DNA of 64,000 nucleotides from Paludibacterium purpuratum (lineage in GTDB: Bacteria; Pseudomonadota; Gammaproteobacteria; Burkholderiales; Chromobacteriaceae). The first letter of the stretch is position 1, and each line of letters begins with the position of its first letter. A program made the position numbers and the translations under genes. The notes below the pieces were generated by a model. It was not told where the DNA came from. It ran no database searches and saw nothing but the letters and a program-made list of their open reading frames with translations. Location: contig NZ_SNZP01000003.1 in assembly GCF_004363805.1 (NCBI RefSeq), positions 186,001 through 250,000 of the forward strand, in the 5' to 3' direction. This document shows positions 27,011-36,186 of this stretch, one piece after another.

Positions 27011-28462
27011 ATGAAAACATCGACATGGATCAAGACGCTGGGGATGGCGGCTGTCGTGTGCCTGCTCGCTGGGTGTACCAGTATCGGGGTGCCGACACGC
27101 CCTAAAGATAGCTGGCCGGAAAATTATTTCGACGAATCGAATCCTGTGTCGGGCACAGCCGCCGGTGGCGATGCCGCCCAGCACTATGCCGCGGCCAGCG
27201 AGATCTCTCCGCGCTGGTGGGAAAGCTTCAATAGCCCAAAAGTGAATGCGTTGGTCTTGCGCATGCTGGCCGGCAGCCCCTCCATCGATGAGGCGAAAGC
27301 GCGCTTGCGAGAGGCCGAGGCGCATCTGCAGGCGCAAACCGGTCAGGAATACTTTCCGGACATCTCGCTGGGTGCCGGCGCGCAACGGGAAAAAATCAAC
27401 ACCGCCGCCATGGGCTTGGGCGTCATCCCCTCGCCCAAACCGTTCACGGTGTATAACGCCAGCGTGGATGTGCGCTACAACTTCGATCTATTCGAGCGCA
27501 ACCATCTGCTGTCCACCTCCTTGTTCCGCCAGACCGAAACAGAGCGGCTGAAGCTCTTGGCTCTGCGTCAGACCCTGGTGAGCAAGATGTTGACCACCAT
27601 CGTGAAAGCCGCCTCCGATCAGACATCGCTGCAAAGTTACGGCGATATCTTGGCGCGCCAGCAGGCGCTGCTGGAATTCGACCGTAAAAGAATGACGTTG
27701 GGTGCGGGGGTGGAGCAGGACATCCTGAACCGGCAGCAAGAAATCGACCAGACCATGACGACGATCGCCATGTTGACGCAATCGGTTGCCGACGCGCGTC
27801 GGCAATTGGCGGTCTATGCCGGGCTGTCGTCCACCAAGGACATCCCCGCGCTGACGCTGGAAGAACTGCAACTGCCCAAACAACTTCCCTTGCGCTTGCC
27901 ATCCGAACTGCTGCGGCGGCGGCCGGACGTCATGATGGCGGATGTCGCCATGTCGCGTGCCGGCGATCTCGTCGGCGTCTCCACGGCCAACCTTTTCCCG
28001 CAATTGTCGCTGAGCGCCAGTTATGGCTATGAAAGCCTGGCCGCGGGCCAGCTCTTCCGCCCCGACGCCGTGGTGTGGAACGCCGGTAGTTCGCTGTTGA
28101 TGCCGCTTTTCAACGGTGGGCGTCTGCAAGCCGAACGGCGTGCAGCGGTGGCGGTGTACGACGAGTGTTACAGCGCCTACAAACAAACGGTGCTCGATGC
28201 TTTTCTGGAGGTCTCGAATGCGATGCAGGCCGCCGATCGCGCCGCGTCCATCTATGGTTTGCGCCAAACCGACCTCGATCAGCGCAGCCGTTTGAATCAG
28301 ATCGTTCGGAAGCAACTGCAGATCGGCGATACCGCCATGCCGGCCATGCTCGAATCGCAGCGTCGTTTGTCGCTGAGCCAAGTCGAATTCGACCAAGCCA
28401 AGGCGCAGAGACTGATCGATACGATCTCGCTCTATCATGCGGTCGGAATGGGGAATTTCTAA
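27011..28462 (+). CDS. TolC/NodT-type outer-membrane efflux lipoprotein
   Basis: 483 residues. Lipobox LLAGC (Cys22), then two internal repeats of the outer-membrane efflux fold with long helices and the ELLRRRPDVMMADVAM motif of the NodT/OprM group. It completes a tripartite export machine with the three preceding genes, starting 3 bases after the permease stop. Confidence 0.92.
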   Translation: MKTSTWIKTLGMAAVVCLLAGCTSIGVPTRPKDSWPENYFDESNPVSGTAAGGDAAQHYAAASEISPRWWESFNSPKVNALVLRMLAGSPSIDEAKARLREAEAHLQAQTGQEYFPDISLGAGAQREKINTAAMGLGVIPSPKPFTVYNASVDVRYNFDLFERNHLLSTSLFRQTETERLKLLALRQTLVSKMLTTIVKAASDQTSLQSYGDILARQQALLEFDRKRMTLGAGVEQDILNRQQEIDQTMTTIAMLTQSVADARRQLAVYAGLSSTKDIPALTLEELQLPKQLPLRLPSELLRRRPDVMMADVAMSRAGDLVGVSTANLFPQLSLSASYGYESLAAGQLFRPDAVVWNAGSSLLMPLFNGGRLQAERRAAVAVYDECYSAYKQTVLDAFLEVSNAMQAADRAASIYGLRQTDLDQRSRLNQIVRKQLQIGDTAMPAMLESQRRLSLSQVEFDQAKAQRLIDTISLYHAVGMGNF

Positions 28463-28463
28463 G

Positions 28464-29048
28464 ATGAGACACCCGCCCGCGTGGCTGCGCCATTCGATTC
28501 TGGCTATCTGCTTGAGCTGCGCTTGTATGGCGGCTTCGGCGGAGATTAACGATGGCGAGTCTTTCGAGCGGCAGCAATACATCGACCATCAGACCGTTAC
28601 GCTCCATGGGGTCGGCAAGCGGACGTTCCTCTTTTTCGACATTTATGCGGCCGGGTTTTACGGTAACGTTCCCCCTGCGGAGAATAAGTTCGTGTTGGCC
28701 AAGATGGCGCCATGCATGATCGAATTGCACCTGTTGCGCACGGTATCGGCCAATGAACTGATGCATACGCTCTCCGGCGCCTTCCGACGCAATTCGTCCG
28801 AGAAAACGCTTTTGGCGCTAGCGAATAAAATTCAGGCGCTGCAGGGGATGATCGAACGCACCGGCACGCTCAATACCGGCGATATCGTGCAAATAAGCTT
28901 CAACGGCAAGGGTACGGCCATAGCGCTCAACGGCAAGCCGCTTGGCCCGCTCATCGATGGTTATTCCTTTGCGGAAATGATCTTCGCCATCTGGCTAGGC
29001 GACAACCCGATCGATACGGCGCTTAAGCAGCATCTTCTCTATGGCTGA
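28464..29048 (+). CDS. Secreted chalcone-isomerase-like protein
   Basis: 194 residues with a signal peptide (about 1-26, ending AASA) and the chalcone-isomerase-like fold used by bacterial homologues (GKRTFLFFDIYAAGFYG; end GYSFAEMIFAIWLGDNP). Bacterial members are mostly of unknown function or bind fatty acids. It starts 1 base after the OMF stop, so it belongs to the exporter transcript; a lipid-binding helper for the exported product is a fair guess. Confidence 0.75.
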   Translation: MRHPPAWLRHSILAICLSCACMAASAEINDGESFERQQYIDHQTVTLHGVGKRTFLFFDIYAAGFYGNVPPAENKFVLAKMAPCMIELHLLRTVSANELMHTLSGAFRRNSSEKTLLALANKIQALQGMIERTGTLNTGDIVQISFNGKGTAIALNGKPLGPLIDGYSFAEMIFAIWLGDNPIDTALKQHLLYG

Positions 29049-29102
29049 CCGGGGGGGACTGCCTTAGTGTAATCACATGTGTGAGGCGATGTGGGCCGCT
29101 TG

Positions 29103-29378
29103 CTACTGGCGGTTTTTTTCGAGGTCATCGATCAATGTGTCTACGGAGTCGAAACGGGCCGTCCGCGCCTTCATCATCGTGCGGGATTCTTCCATCGCTG
29201 CACGGGTCTGTGCGTTGGGCACCTTGAGCTCAAGCGGGAATGCCTGATCGTTGACCACGCGCGTAAGCAGGATTCGTACCGCGTCGGATACGGAGAGCCC
29301 CATGGCGGCTAGTGTCTCGCTGGCTTGTGTCTTGAGTTCGTCGTCCACCCGGACATGCAGCATAGTGGAATGGCTCAT
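29103..29378 (-). CDS. RelB/DinJ-family antitoxin without visible toxin gene
   Basis: 91 residues with a ribbon-helix-helix N-terminus (MLHVRVDDELKTQASETLAA, then GLSVSDAVRILLTRV) typical of DinJ/RelB. AGGAGG lies 9 bases before the ATG at 29378. Such proteins bind their own promoter and neutralise a RelE/YafQ toxin, normally encoded next. Downstream only 54 bases remain before the convergent gene, so no toxin is encoded here. Confidence 0.88.
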   Translation of the reverse strand: MSHSTMLHVRVDDELKTQASETLAAMGLSVSDAVRILLTRVVNDQAFPLELKVPNAQTRAAMEESRTMMKARTARFDSVDTLIDDLEKNRQ

Positions 29379-29408
29379 GATCCAGATCCTCCTTATTGTG
29401 AGAATTTT

Positions 29409-29426
29409 GTATCTCTTTTGAGATAC
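29409..29426. promoter_or_regulatory. Operator-like palindrome upstream of the RelB-type gene
   Basis: GTATCTC-TTTT-GAGATAC, a perfect 7-base inverted repeat 31 bases before the antitoxin start, placed as expected for autorepression by a ribbon-helix-helix protein. Confidence 0.7.
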
Positions 29427-29651
29427 TGTCAAGTAAGTGGCCTGTCTGTGACGGCATGGGGATAGCGGCAGGGCGATGAGCGGATGGCGAGAAGCAGTGG
29501 GGGGGCGTTACTGGGATCGGGGTGGCCAACTGCGCATGGGCCGTGTGCAATAGCCTTGCGTAGGATCAAATGACATTTAGCCTGCCACTCTAAATGGTTA
29601 TGTCATAATCTCTGGCGCGCTTATGGATCCCCCCATACAGAGATAATCATA

Positions 29652-31511
29652 ATGAAACCCGCAGATTTCGCTCTCGTATTGTTCCCCTTATTGGCAAACG
29701 CATCCCCCTATCAGCCGACTTATTCCTTCGATCGCGATGACACCATCACACAGATCAATGAGGATGGCCGCTCTCTTTGGGAGGAAACAGCCGTTGCGAG
29801 CATCGGTAGTAAAAAGGCGGTGGAGGCACTTAGCCAACAAACCTTGAGTTACAACGCGGATCGGCAAGAGGTCAAGGTCTTGGAGGCCTATACCACGACG
29901 GCGGATGGTCGACGTATTGATGTGCCGGCCGAAAAGATTTTTGATCAATCCAGTCCGCGAAGCCGGTATGCCTCGATGTATGGCAATTTCAAGGTCAAGG
30001 TCGTGGTGTTTCCCGAGGTAGACATCGGCGCCAAGTTGACCGTGCATTGGCAGCGTTTGAACACTGTGGCGCGCTGGCCGAATGCCCTTTTTGACAATGA
30101 AACGGTGGCAAATCTTTCTGAACGTCATCAAGCAACGAGTCACACGCTCAAGGCCCCCGAGGGGATGGTCTTGCACTGGCAATCGCTGGATGTGCCTCCC
30201 CCAGAGGTGCGCCATGTCAATGGCCAGCAGATTTTGCATTGGCGCTTCCCAACCCACCCCGGCCTGCCACGTGAAGATGACGCAGTGGGCAGCAATGTTT
30301 ATAGCCCGCAAGTGGTGGTCACCAATGTCGGTAACGACCAGACGGCCGCCGATGCATACTGGTCTCGCGCTCGCTCCGCCATTGCCGTTACACCAGTGGT
30401 GCAAAAGCTGGCTGACCGGATTACCGTGGGCTTGACCGACCCGCATGCCAGGGCTGTGGCCCTGTATGAATGGGCACGGAAGAACCTGCGCCATATTGAT
30501 CTTGAGCTATGGCGAGGCGATGTCGTGCCCCATACGGCGGAACAAGTCATCAAGAATGGCTATGCGGACAGCAAGGATGCCGCGACGCTGCTCCAAGCAT
30601 TGATGGCGGCCTGCCACCTTCGTAGCAGCCAGGCACTGGTCATGGACCGTGACTCTCTGCCCACCAGCATTAATATGCCGTTGGTGGATCACGATCGCGT
30701 TGTACTTTATCTGGCCGACGAGAAACGATTCATTGATCCCGGCATGTCTCTGGCCCCATTTGGGCAGATCGACAGTAATGTGCTGGGACAGGAAGCATTG
30801 GTGATCGACCCCGAGAGTGGCAAGGCGCAACGCTTGCGCATGCCCGTGTTGCGGTCCGATCAGGACCAAGTCACCACTCTGAATACGCTGACCTGGCTTG
30901 CCAATGGCGATATGGAGGGTCAGGGCGAGGTGAATTTCAGAGGCGCGGCTGACTTGCTGGCCCGTTATATATTCCGAGACATCGAGCCGGGAACGGAAGA
31001 CCGGGTCACGGAGAGGTTGCTGAATCAGGTCGGTTTGCATGGCACAGGCCGTTTTCAGTTGGCCGATATTCAAGATACCACTAGGCCGATGTGGTTCCGC
31101 TCGAATTATCGCCTGAGCCAAGTCGCCAATATGCCGGGTCCGGCCGCCTTGCGCCTGCCGGAGGGAGTGGGGATCGGGGTTTCCATTCGGGATGCGCTCG
31201 AAACCAGTTTGCCGGATACCCGTCATTTTCCATTTGAAATAAGTGCCGGGATGCGCATCGAACACACGGAAATTCGTCTGCCGCAAGGCCTGCAGATTCT
31301 GTCGCTGCCCAAGCCTGTGCAAATCGAGAATCGATTTGGTCACTATCGCGCCAGCTATCAAGTACAAGATGGCGTATTGAAAGTGGAGCGCAGCCTACAG
31401 TTGGATTGGCCCAGCACGACGGTCATGCCGCGTGATTACCCGGATTTTAAGGCGCTAGGGGATCGTGTTCGCCAGGATCTGCATGCTCAAGTGTTGTACC
31501 GGATGCCGTGA
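29652..31511 (+). CDS. DUF3857/transglutaminase-like protein, catalytic Cys replaced by Ser
   Basis: 619 residues with a short signal-like N-terminus, a DUF3857 domain (about 25-230), a transglutaminase-like core (about 255-375) and a C-terminal beta-rich part. At the position of the nucleophile the motif reads NGYADSKDAATLL, giving Ser307 instead of Cys; His347 and Asp362 remain. The next gene is a paralogue with an intact triad. This copy is therefore probably catalytically dead or altered. The two are 8 bases apart and likely co-expressed. Confidence 0.85.
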   Translation: MKPADFALVLFPLLANASPYQPTYSFDRDDTITQINEDGRSLWEETAVASIGSKKAVEALSQQTLSYNADRQEVKVLEAYTTTADGRRIDVPAEKIFDQSSPRSRYASMYGNFKVKVVVFPEVDIGAKLTVHWQRLNTVARWPNALFDNETVANLSERHQATSHTLKAPEGMVLHWQSLDVPPPEVRHVNGQQILHWRFPTHPGLPREDDAVGSNVYSPQVVVTNVGNDQTAADAYWSRARSAIAVTPVVQKLADRITVGLTDPHARAVALYEWARKNLRHIDLELWRGDVVPHTAEQVIKNGYADSKDAATLLQALMAACHLRSSQALVMDRDSLPTSINMPLVDHDRVVLYLADEKRFIDPGMSLAPFGQIDSNVLGQEALVIDPESGKAQRLRMPVLRSDQDQVTTLNTLTWLANGDMEGQGEVNFRGAADLLARYIFRDIEPGTEDRVTERLLNQVGLHGTGRFQLADIQDTTRPMWFRSNYRLSQVANMPGPAALRLPEGVGIGVSIRDALETSLPDTRHFPFEISAGMRIEHTEIRLPQGLQILSLPKPVQIENRFGHYRASYQVQDGVLKVERSLQLDWPSTTVMPRDYPDFKALGDRVRQDLHAQVLYRMP

Positions 31512-31519
31512 GAGAAAAA

Positions 31520-33415
31520 ATGAAGCGCTTGGTTGTCTTCTCATACCTGCTCGCGATGGTTCCTGTGGCGACGGTCCATGCCGCCAGTTATCAGCCGGAC
31601 ATCACCATCGTGCGCTCGGAAACCCGGATCGAGGTTTCGGCTGATGGATCATTGGTGGAGGACGCGCAACTGGAAGTGCGGGTCAATACGCAAAGCGCAC
31701 TCGCCGCCAATAGTCAGATGGCCCTCTCCTATAACCGCGATCTTGAGGATTTGCAGATCGTTGAGGCGGCCACGCGTACCTCATCGGGGCAAGTCTTGGC
31801 GGTTTCTCCCGGGCAGATCCTTGATCAAGCAGCGGGATTCAGCGGACAGCCACAATTTGGTGCCAATCGACTCCGCCAAGTGAGGTTTTCCGGGCTTGAA
31901 GTGGGAGGGCGAGCGCTATTGCATTGGCGCCGGCATGTCCGACAGGCGCTTTGGCCCTCTGGCCAGTTCGACTATACCTGGGGGCAATCGCTGCACGACC
32001 AGATTCAGTCCGCCAGTCTGACGGTCACGCTGCCAGAATCCATGCCCTTGCATTGGGAGGCAGAGGGGGTCTCGCCGATCAGTGCCTCTGTCGAATCGGG
32101 GCGCCGGGTCTGGCGCTGGACATTGCAACAGCCCAACCCACCGGCTCCCGAGGCACGTGCCGTGGAGGACGAGGACTATAGCCCGCACGTCGTGATCAGT
32201 TCCTTCGCAGACTATGCCGCGCTAGGACAGGCCTATTGGCAAGGTGCCCACGATAAGGCCTCGGTGACGCCCGATGTGCGCCGGCTTGCCCAGCGCATTA
32301 CCGCGGGTAAGACCGATCGGCACGCGAAGGCTGTCGCTTTGTACGATTGGGTGAGTCAGCATATACGCTGGGTCGCGATCTATTTTGGCCATGGCGGACT
32401 TGTGCCGCACGCGGCAGACGAGGTTCTGCACAACGGTTATGGCGACTGTAAGGATCATGCAACCCTGCTACAGGCCTTGTTGTCCGCCAGTGGCATTCGT
32501 TCTTCGCAAGTGTTGATCGATGCCGGTTATCGGTATCGCTTGCCGATGTCCGCGCCCGCGCACGAAGTCTTCAACCACGCGATCAACTATTTGCCTGATG
32601 AGCACGTCTTTCTCGATAGCACACTTGCCGAGGCGCCATTCGGACAACTGTCGGAACGGGAGTATGGCAAACAAGCCTTGGTGATTGATGATCTGAATGG
32701 CCACGGCGTATTGCTTCAGACCCCCGTTGCAACTTCCATGCGTGATCAGGAGCGGGAGAAAACGATCATGACCTTATCGTCGGACGGGACCATCCACGGT
32801 AGTAGTCATGTGCAACTTGTCGGCGCGCCAGAGCTGTCAGCCAGGATGTTGTTTAGTGATCTGGCCAAAGGGGACGAAACGCGGTTGGCCATGCACATGT
32901 TGCAAAAAAGCGGCCAGACCGGCACAGGATCCTATCAGATCGGGCAACCGGATAATCTGGATATTGCTTTTAGCTTCCAGACGCATTTTGTTTTGCCAAC
33001 TTTAATGAATACCGGTGAGCCGGGGGGCTTTGTCATCCCGGAAGGGGTGCGCGGCTTTGATGGGGTGGTCAGCCCATTTGCAAATACCGATAGCAAGGTC
33101 AGGCAGTTTCCTCTGCGCTTGCGGCCAGGGCATTTCCGAGAAGAGACGCAATTGACGCTTCCTCCCGGCCTGAGTGTCTTGGCGTTGCCCGTGGATACTG
33201 AACTAACCACCCGCTTTGGCCGCTATCAGGCGCATTATCGGCGGCAAGGGGCGAAATTGATGGTTGTGCGTGATCTACTGCTCGATTGGCCGACCCCATG
33301 GATCGGCCCTTCGGATTACCCTGATTTTGCGGAAATGGGGATGCGAATTTTGAATGACACGTCCGCTCAGGTGATTTATCAACCTCAGCGAAAATCGGAT
33401 ATTTCAACACCGTGA
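31520..33415 (+). CDS. DUF3857/transglutaminase-like periplasmic protein
   Basis: 631 residues with signal peptide (about 1-21), DUF3857 domain and transglutaminase-like core with a full triad: Cys310 in NGYGDCKDHATLL, His353 in FNHAINYLP, Asp366 in FLDSTLAEAPFG. Family members are thought to be periplasmic peptidases or amide-modifying enzymes, but substrates are mostly unknown. GAGAG lies 5 bases before this ATG; an upstream GTG at 31508 overlaps the previous stop. Confidence 0.88.
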   Translation: MKRLVVFSYLLAMVPVATVHAASYQPDITIVRSETRIEVSADGSLVEDAQLEVRVNTQSALAANSQMALSYNRDLEDLQIVEAATRTSSGQVLAVSPGQILDQAAGFSGQPQFGANRLRQVRFSGLEVGGRALLHWRRHVRQALWPSGQFDYTWGQSLHDQIQSASLTVTLPESMPLHWEAEGVSPISASVESGRRVWRWTLQQPNPPAPEARAVEDEDYSPHVVISSFADYAALGQAYWQGAHDKASVTPDVRRLAQRITAGKTDRHAKAVALYDWVSQHIRWVAIYFGHGGLVPHAADEVLHNGYGDCKDHATLLQALLSASGIRSSQVLIDAGYRYRLPMSAPAHEVFNHAINYLPDEHVFLDSTLAEAPFGQLSEREYGKQALVIDDLNGHGVLLQTPVATSMRDQEREKTIMTLSSDGTIHGSSHVQLVGAPELSARMLFSDLAKGDETRLAMHMLQKSGQTGTGSYQIGQPDNLDIAFSFQTHFVLPTLMNTGEPGGFVIPEGVRGFDGVVSPFANTDSKVRQFPLRLRPGHFREETQLTLPPGLSVLALPVDTELTTRFGRYQAHYRRQGAKLMVVRDLLLDWPTPWIGPSDYPDFAEMGMRILNDTSAQVIYQPQRKSDISTP

Positions 33416-33502
33416 ATGAACTGGCCGGCTCCTTTTTCTGGCTCTGGAGCCGTCATTTGTACTTCCGTCCCCTATATGCCTCGCGAGCTTCGCTGGGCGC
33501 AG

Positions 33503-34039
33503 TTACGGCTTGGCACCCTTTTGCTCGAATCGCTGGTGTATCTCAACGGTCAGCATCTCGATACGCTCAGACATCTGTTTGGTGAGTTCTGTCAGCTGTG
33601 TATTCTGCTTCAGTAGTTCCAGCATTTGTGCCGAGTTTTGCGCGGCGATTGCCTGGCGCTGTTCGTTGGCGGCAGCAATCGCCTCTCTATGTTGCGCATC
33701 CGCCGTTGCGTGTGCGCTGTCTCGAGCGGCCTGCCTTGTCTGAGCGAGCAAGATGAGTGGCGCGGCATAGGCGGCCTGGAGACTGAACGCCAGGTTGAGA
33801 AGAATGAACGGATAGACGTCGAACTTGGTGAGACCAAGAACGTTGACCCCAATCCAGATGGCGACAATGGTCGTCTGCGCCCCTAAGAAAAGTGGTGTTC
33901 CGAAAAAACGCGCGAATGCTTCGGCTTTGAGCGCGAACCAATCGTTACCGAAGGTGGTGGTAAGGTGCGCATGAGGGCGGTGGAAGCGCAAGTGGTCGAC
34001 GTCAGGGAAGTCGGCAGAGTCGGATGGTGGTGATTTCAT
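33503..34039 (-). CDS. DUF1003 membrane protein
   Basis: 178 residues. Two membrane helices with the DUF1003 signature (FARFFGTPLFLG, TIVAIWIGVN, PFILLNLAFSLQAAYAAPLI) followed by a coiled-coil C-terminus rich in Gln and Ala. Function is not established for the family. GGGAG before the ATG at 34039 supports the start. Confidence 0.85.
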   Translation of the reverse strand: MKSPPSDSADFPDVDHLRFHRPHAHLTTTFGNDWFALKAEAFARFFGTPLFLGAQTTIVAIWIGVNVLGLTKFDVYPFILLNLAFSLQAAYAAPLILLAQTRQAARDSAHATADAQHREAIAAANEQRQAIAAQNSAQMLELLKQNTQLTELTKQMSERIEMLTVEIHQRFEQKGAKP

Positions 34040-34217
34040 AGTAATCTCCCTGGTAATCCATTTGAAATTGGTATGAACTCCCGCGCATGCGCCGGCACAT
34101 ACCTGCATGTCATTGTGGTTGATCTCGCCCCAGTGGACAATCCGATGACAAGCTTGTCATCGGAAGGATAATTTTTCCGCGGGATGGAAGCATATCCTTG
34201 CCGAATGCCATTCAGTC

Positions 34218-34292
34218 TCGCCCGCAACGCGAGTGGTTCTTCAATTAGCCGCTGGCTGCCATTCTCCGGTTCCTCAAGCAAACCGTATGCGG
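34218..34292 (-). pseudogene. Shard of the WYL regulator gene with internal deletion
   Basis: 34218-34242 matches 35189-35213 at 24 of 25 bases and 34269-34292 matches 35303-35326 at 23 of 24, in the same order and orientation as the 3' part of the WYL regulator gene. The linking segment is 26 bases here and 89 there, a 63-base (21-codon) deletion. Translated on the minus strand it gives GLLEEPENGSQRLI...EEPLALRAR, recognisably the regulator's C-terminal region. No start or complete domain remains. Confidence 0.8.
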
Positions 34293-34679
34293 GCTTCCTC
34301 AAAATCAAATGGTTTGGTGATGTCGTCCACTGCGCCGATTTAAATCGTGTTTTTCAAAAATCATTCCACTAGCAAATAAAATTTCTTGCAGTAAACATTC
34401 CCCGCCGTTAAGCAAAAGCTTCGCCGCGTGGCCATCCTGTGCAGGGTTGGCAGTGGTTGATCATGGCCTTGTAATTAAGTGTTTTTGAGTTTTTTTAGAT
34501 TAAATCTAATTTAAATATTGAATCTTGGTAAAAACAATGACTACTTGGGTTTTTATTATTTAAATAATATGAATGTTTTTTTAAGTGGGGTGGCTGGCGA
34601 ATTTTATTGGGGAAAGCGGTTTTTTCTGTTTGGCTCAATAAATATTGTGAAGCAAACTTTCTAAAACTTGGGAGAAAAT
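34293..34679. other. AT-rich intergenic stretch
   Basis: No gene seen. The stretch 34480-34660 is markedly AT-rich with runs of A and T, unlike flanking DNA, and carries the likely promoter of the gene starting at 34680. It may mark an insertion boundary. Confidence 0.5.
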
Positions 34680-35003
34680 ATGTCTGTCATTAATCTTCAA
34701 CCGCATAGCGGCGATGTCAATTTGGGTGCTATCTCCACTCAGCTTCATATTTATAACACGGGGAAACCAAGTGCAGAAACAGGGCACTATGACATCAAGA
34801 TCGGTAACAATGCATGGGTGTTAGGCGTAAACATTCAGACGGGACATACCGATACTTATAACCCACAAGGCGCCGTTGTGCTGATCAATAACTGGGGCAT
34901 GACCCGTTTGCAAGCATTGTACGGCACCCTTGCCATGTCTCCTGAAGAGGCCGGCCTCGAGACTTCTACTGAAGATCGCGATCTCTCGCATATCCCGAAA
35001 TAA
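34680..35003 (+). CDS. Hypothetical protein, AT-richer than its neighbours
   Basis: 107 residues, no signal peptide or membrane segment, not recognised. It is rich in Asn, Gly, Thr and His with alternating beta-type pattern (DIKIGNNAWVLGVNIQTG), suggesting a small beta protein. GGAG 5 bases ahead of the ATG supports expression. Lower GC and the AT-rich leader suggest acquisition by transfer. Nothing in its neighbours hints at a job. Confidence 0.65.
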   Translation: MSVINLQPHSGDVNLGAISTQLHIYNTGKPSAETGHYDIKIGNNAWVLGVNIQTGHTDTYNPQGAVVLINNWGMTRLQALYGTLAMSPEEAGLETSTEDRDLSHIPK

Positions 35004-35129
35004 GTCGAGGCGAGTAACGCAAATCGTCCGTATCGCATCAAGGACGAAAAGCTATCTGGAAGCTTATTCAGGTCTGCAAAGGCTTGGGTGAGCTTCCAGG
35101 TGGTTAGTGGGCTGGGTCGGCGCGAGCGT

Positions 35130-36092
35130 TCAGTTTTCTTCCGCTTCGCCCAGCGACACTAGCAAGCTACGCGCATGGCGTGCCAGTATCGCCCGCAACG
35201 CGAGCGGTTCTTCGATCTCGAACGCAAACGGCAGACGCGCCAGCTCCCTGGCCACCCACTCGAGATCGTCGGCCTGAATGAGCAGCTGTGTACCGTTATC
35301 CCGTTCCTCAAGCAAACCGAATGCGGCAAAGATGGCCGCGCGGGCACGGCTTAAGTCGGCGTACAGATGCACGCGGATACGGTGGGTACGCTCAATCCCG
35401 GCAAAAGCCCGCGTCAGGTAAGCCAGTGGGTCGAAATCCGAGGGTTTGGCGAAATGCCGGGCGACCGGCCGTGCCGTGGCGATACGATCGAGGCGAAAGG
35501 TGCGAATGGTCTGGCGCAGATGACAGAAGCCGATCAAATACCAAGAACCGCCCAGAAAAGCCAGCCCGTAAGGATCGACCCATCTTTCGCTCTGGGGTTG
35601 GTTTGGAGTTCGATAGCCAAGTTCGACCGCCTGTTGGTCTCGCGCCGCGCCGCTTAATAAGGCAAGAACCTCTCCATCGTTCGAGGACGTGGCCTTGGCC
35701 AGGTCGAGCGAGACCGTCGCGCCTAGCGCACGCAACTGCTTCTTCAGGTTTTCCGGCATCACCCGCTCAATCTTCGATAAGGCGCTGTTACCGGCCTGCG
35801 TGCTGCTGTTCAGTCCGAGGTGACGACTAGCGACCAGTCCCAAGCCCAGGGCGATCGCCTCTTCATTGGTAAACATCATCGGCGGCAGTTTGAAGCCCTG
35901 CATCAGCCGATAGCCGCCATCGCGCCCACGCTCGGCCATGACCGGGATGCCCAGCGATTCCAGCGTTTGGATATATCGCCGCAAGGTGCGCGGATCCACG
36001 TCCAGACGCCGCGCCAATTCCGGGCCACTCATCAGGCCATGGCTTTGCATCAGTTCGAGTAGGGCGAAGACTCGTGTCGTGGATTGGCTCAT
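35130..36092 (-). CDS. WYL-domain transcriptional regulator (YafY-like)
   Basis: 320 residues. An N-terminal DeoR-like winged helix (FALLELMQSHGLMSGPELARRL, VDPRTLRRYIQTLE) and a C-terminal WYL/WCX ligand-sensing region (WVDPYGLAFLGGSWYLIGFCH). Such regulators sense nucleic-acid pieces or other ligands. It is divergent from a LysE-family exporter with a 94-base shared promoter region, so it probably controls that gene. A broken copy of its 3' end lies at 34.2 kb. Confidence 0.9.
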   Translation of the reverse strand: MSQSTTRVFALLELMQSHGLMSGPELARRLDVDPRTLRRYIQTLESLGIPVMAERGRDGGYRLMQGFKLPPMMFTNEEAIALGLGLVASRHLGLNSSTQAGNSALSKIERVMPENLKKQLRALGATVSLDLAKATSSNDGEVLALLSGAARDQQAVELGYRTPNQPQSERWVDPYGLAFLGGSWYLIGFCHLRQTIRTFRLDRIATARPVARHFAKPSDFDPLAYLTRAFAGIERTHRIRVHLYADLSRARAAIFAAFGLLEERDNGTQLLIQADDLEWVARELARLPFAFEIEEPLALRAILARHARSLLVSLGEAEEN

Positions 36093-36186
36093 GGCTTGAT
36101 GATAAATCGAAACAGGGCAAATTCCGTCCTATTTCGCATTTACGCTAACGACAGCAACGGACATCCATCCCCGATGAGGAGAAGCC

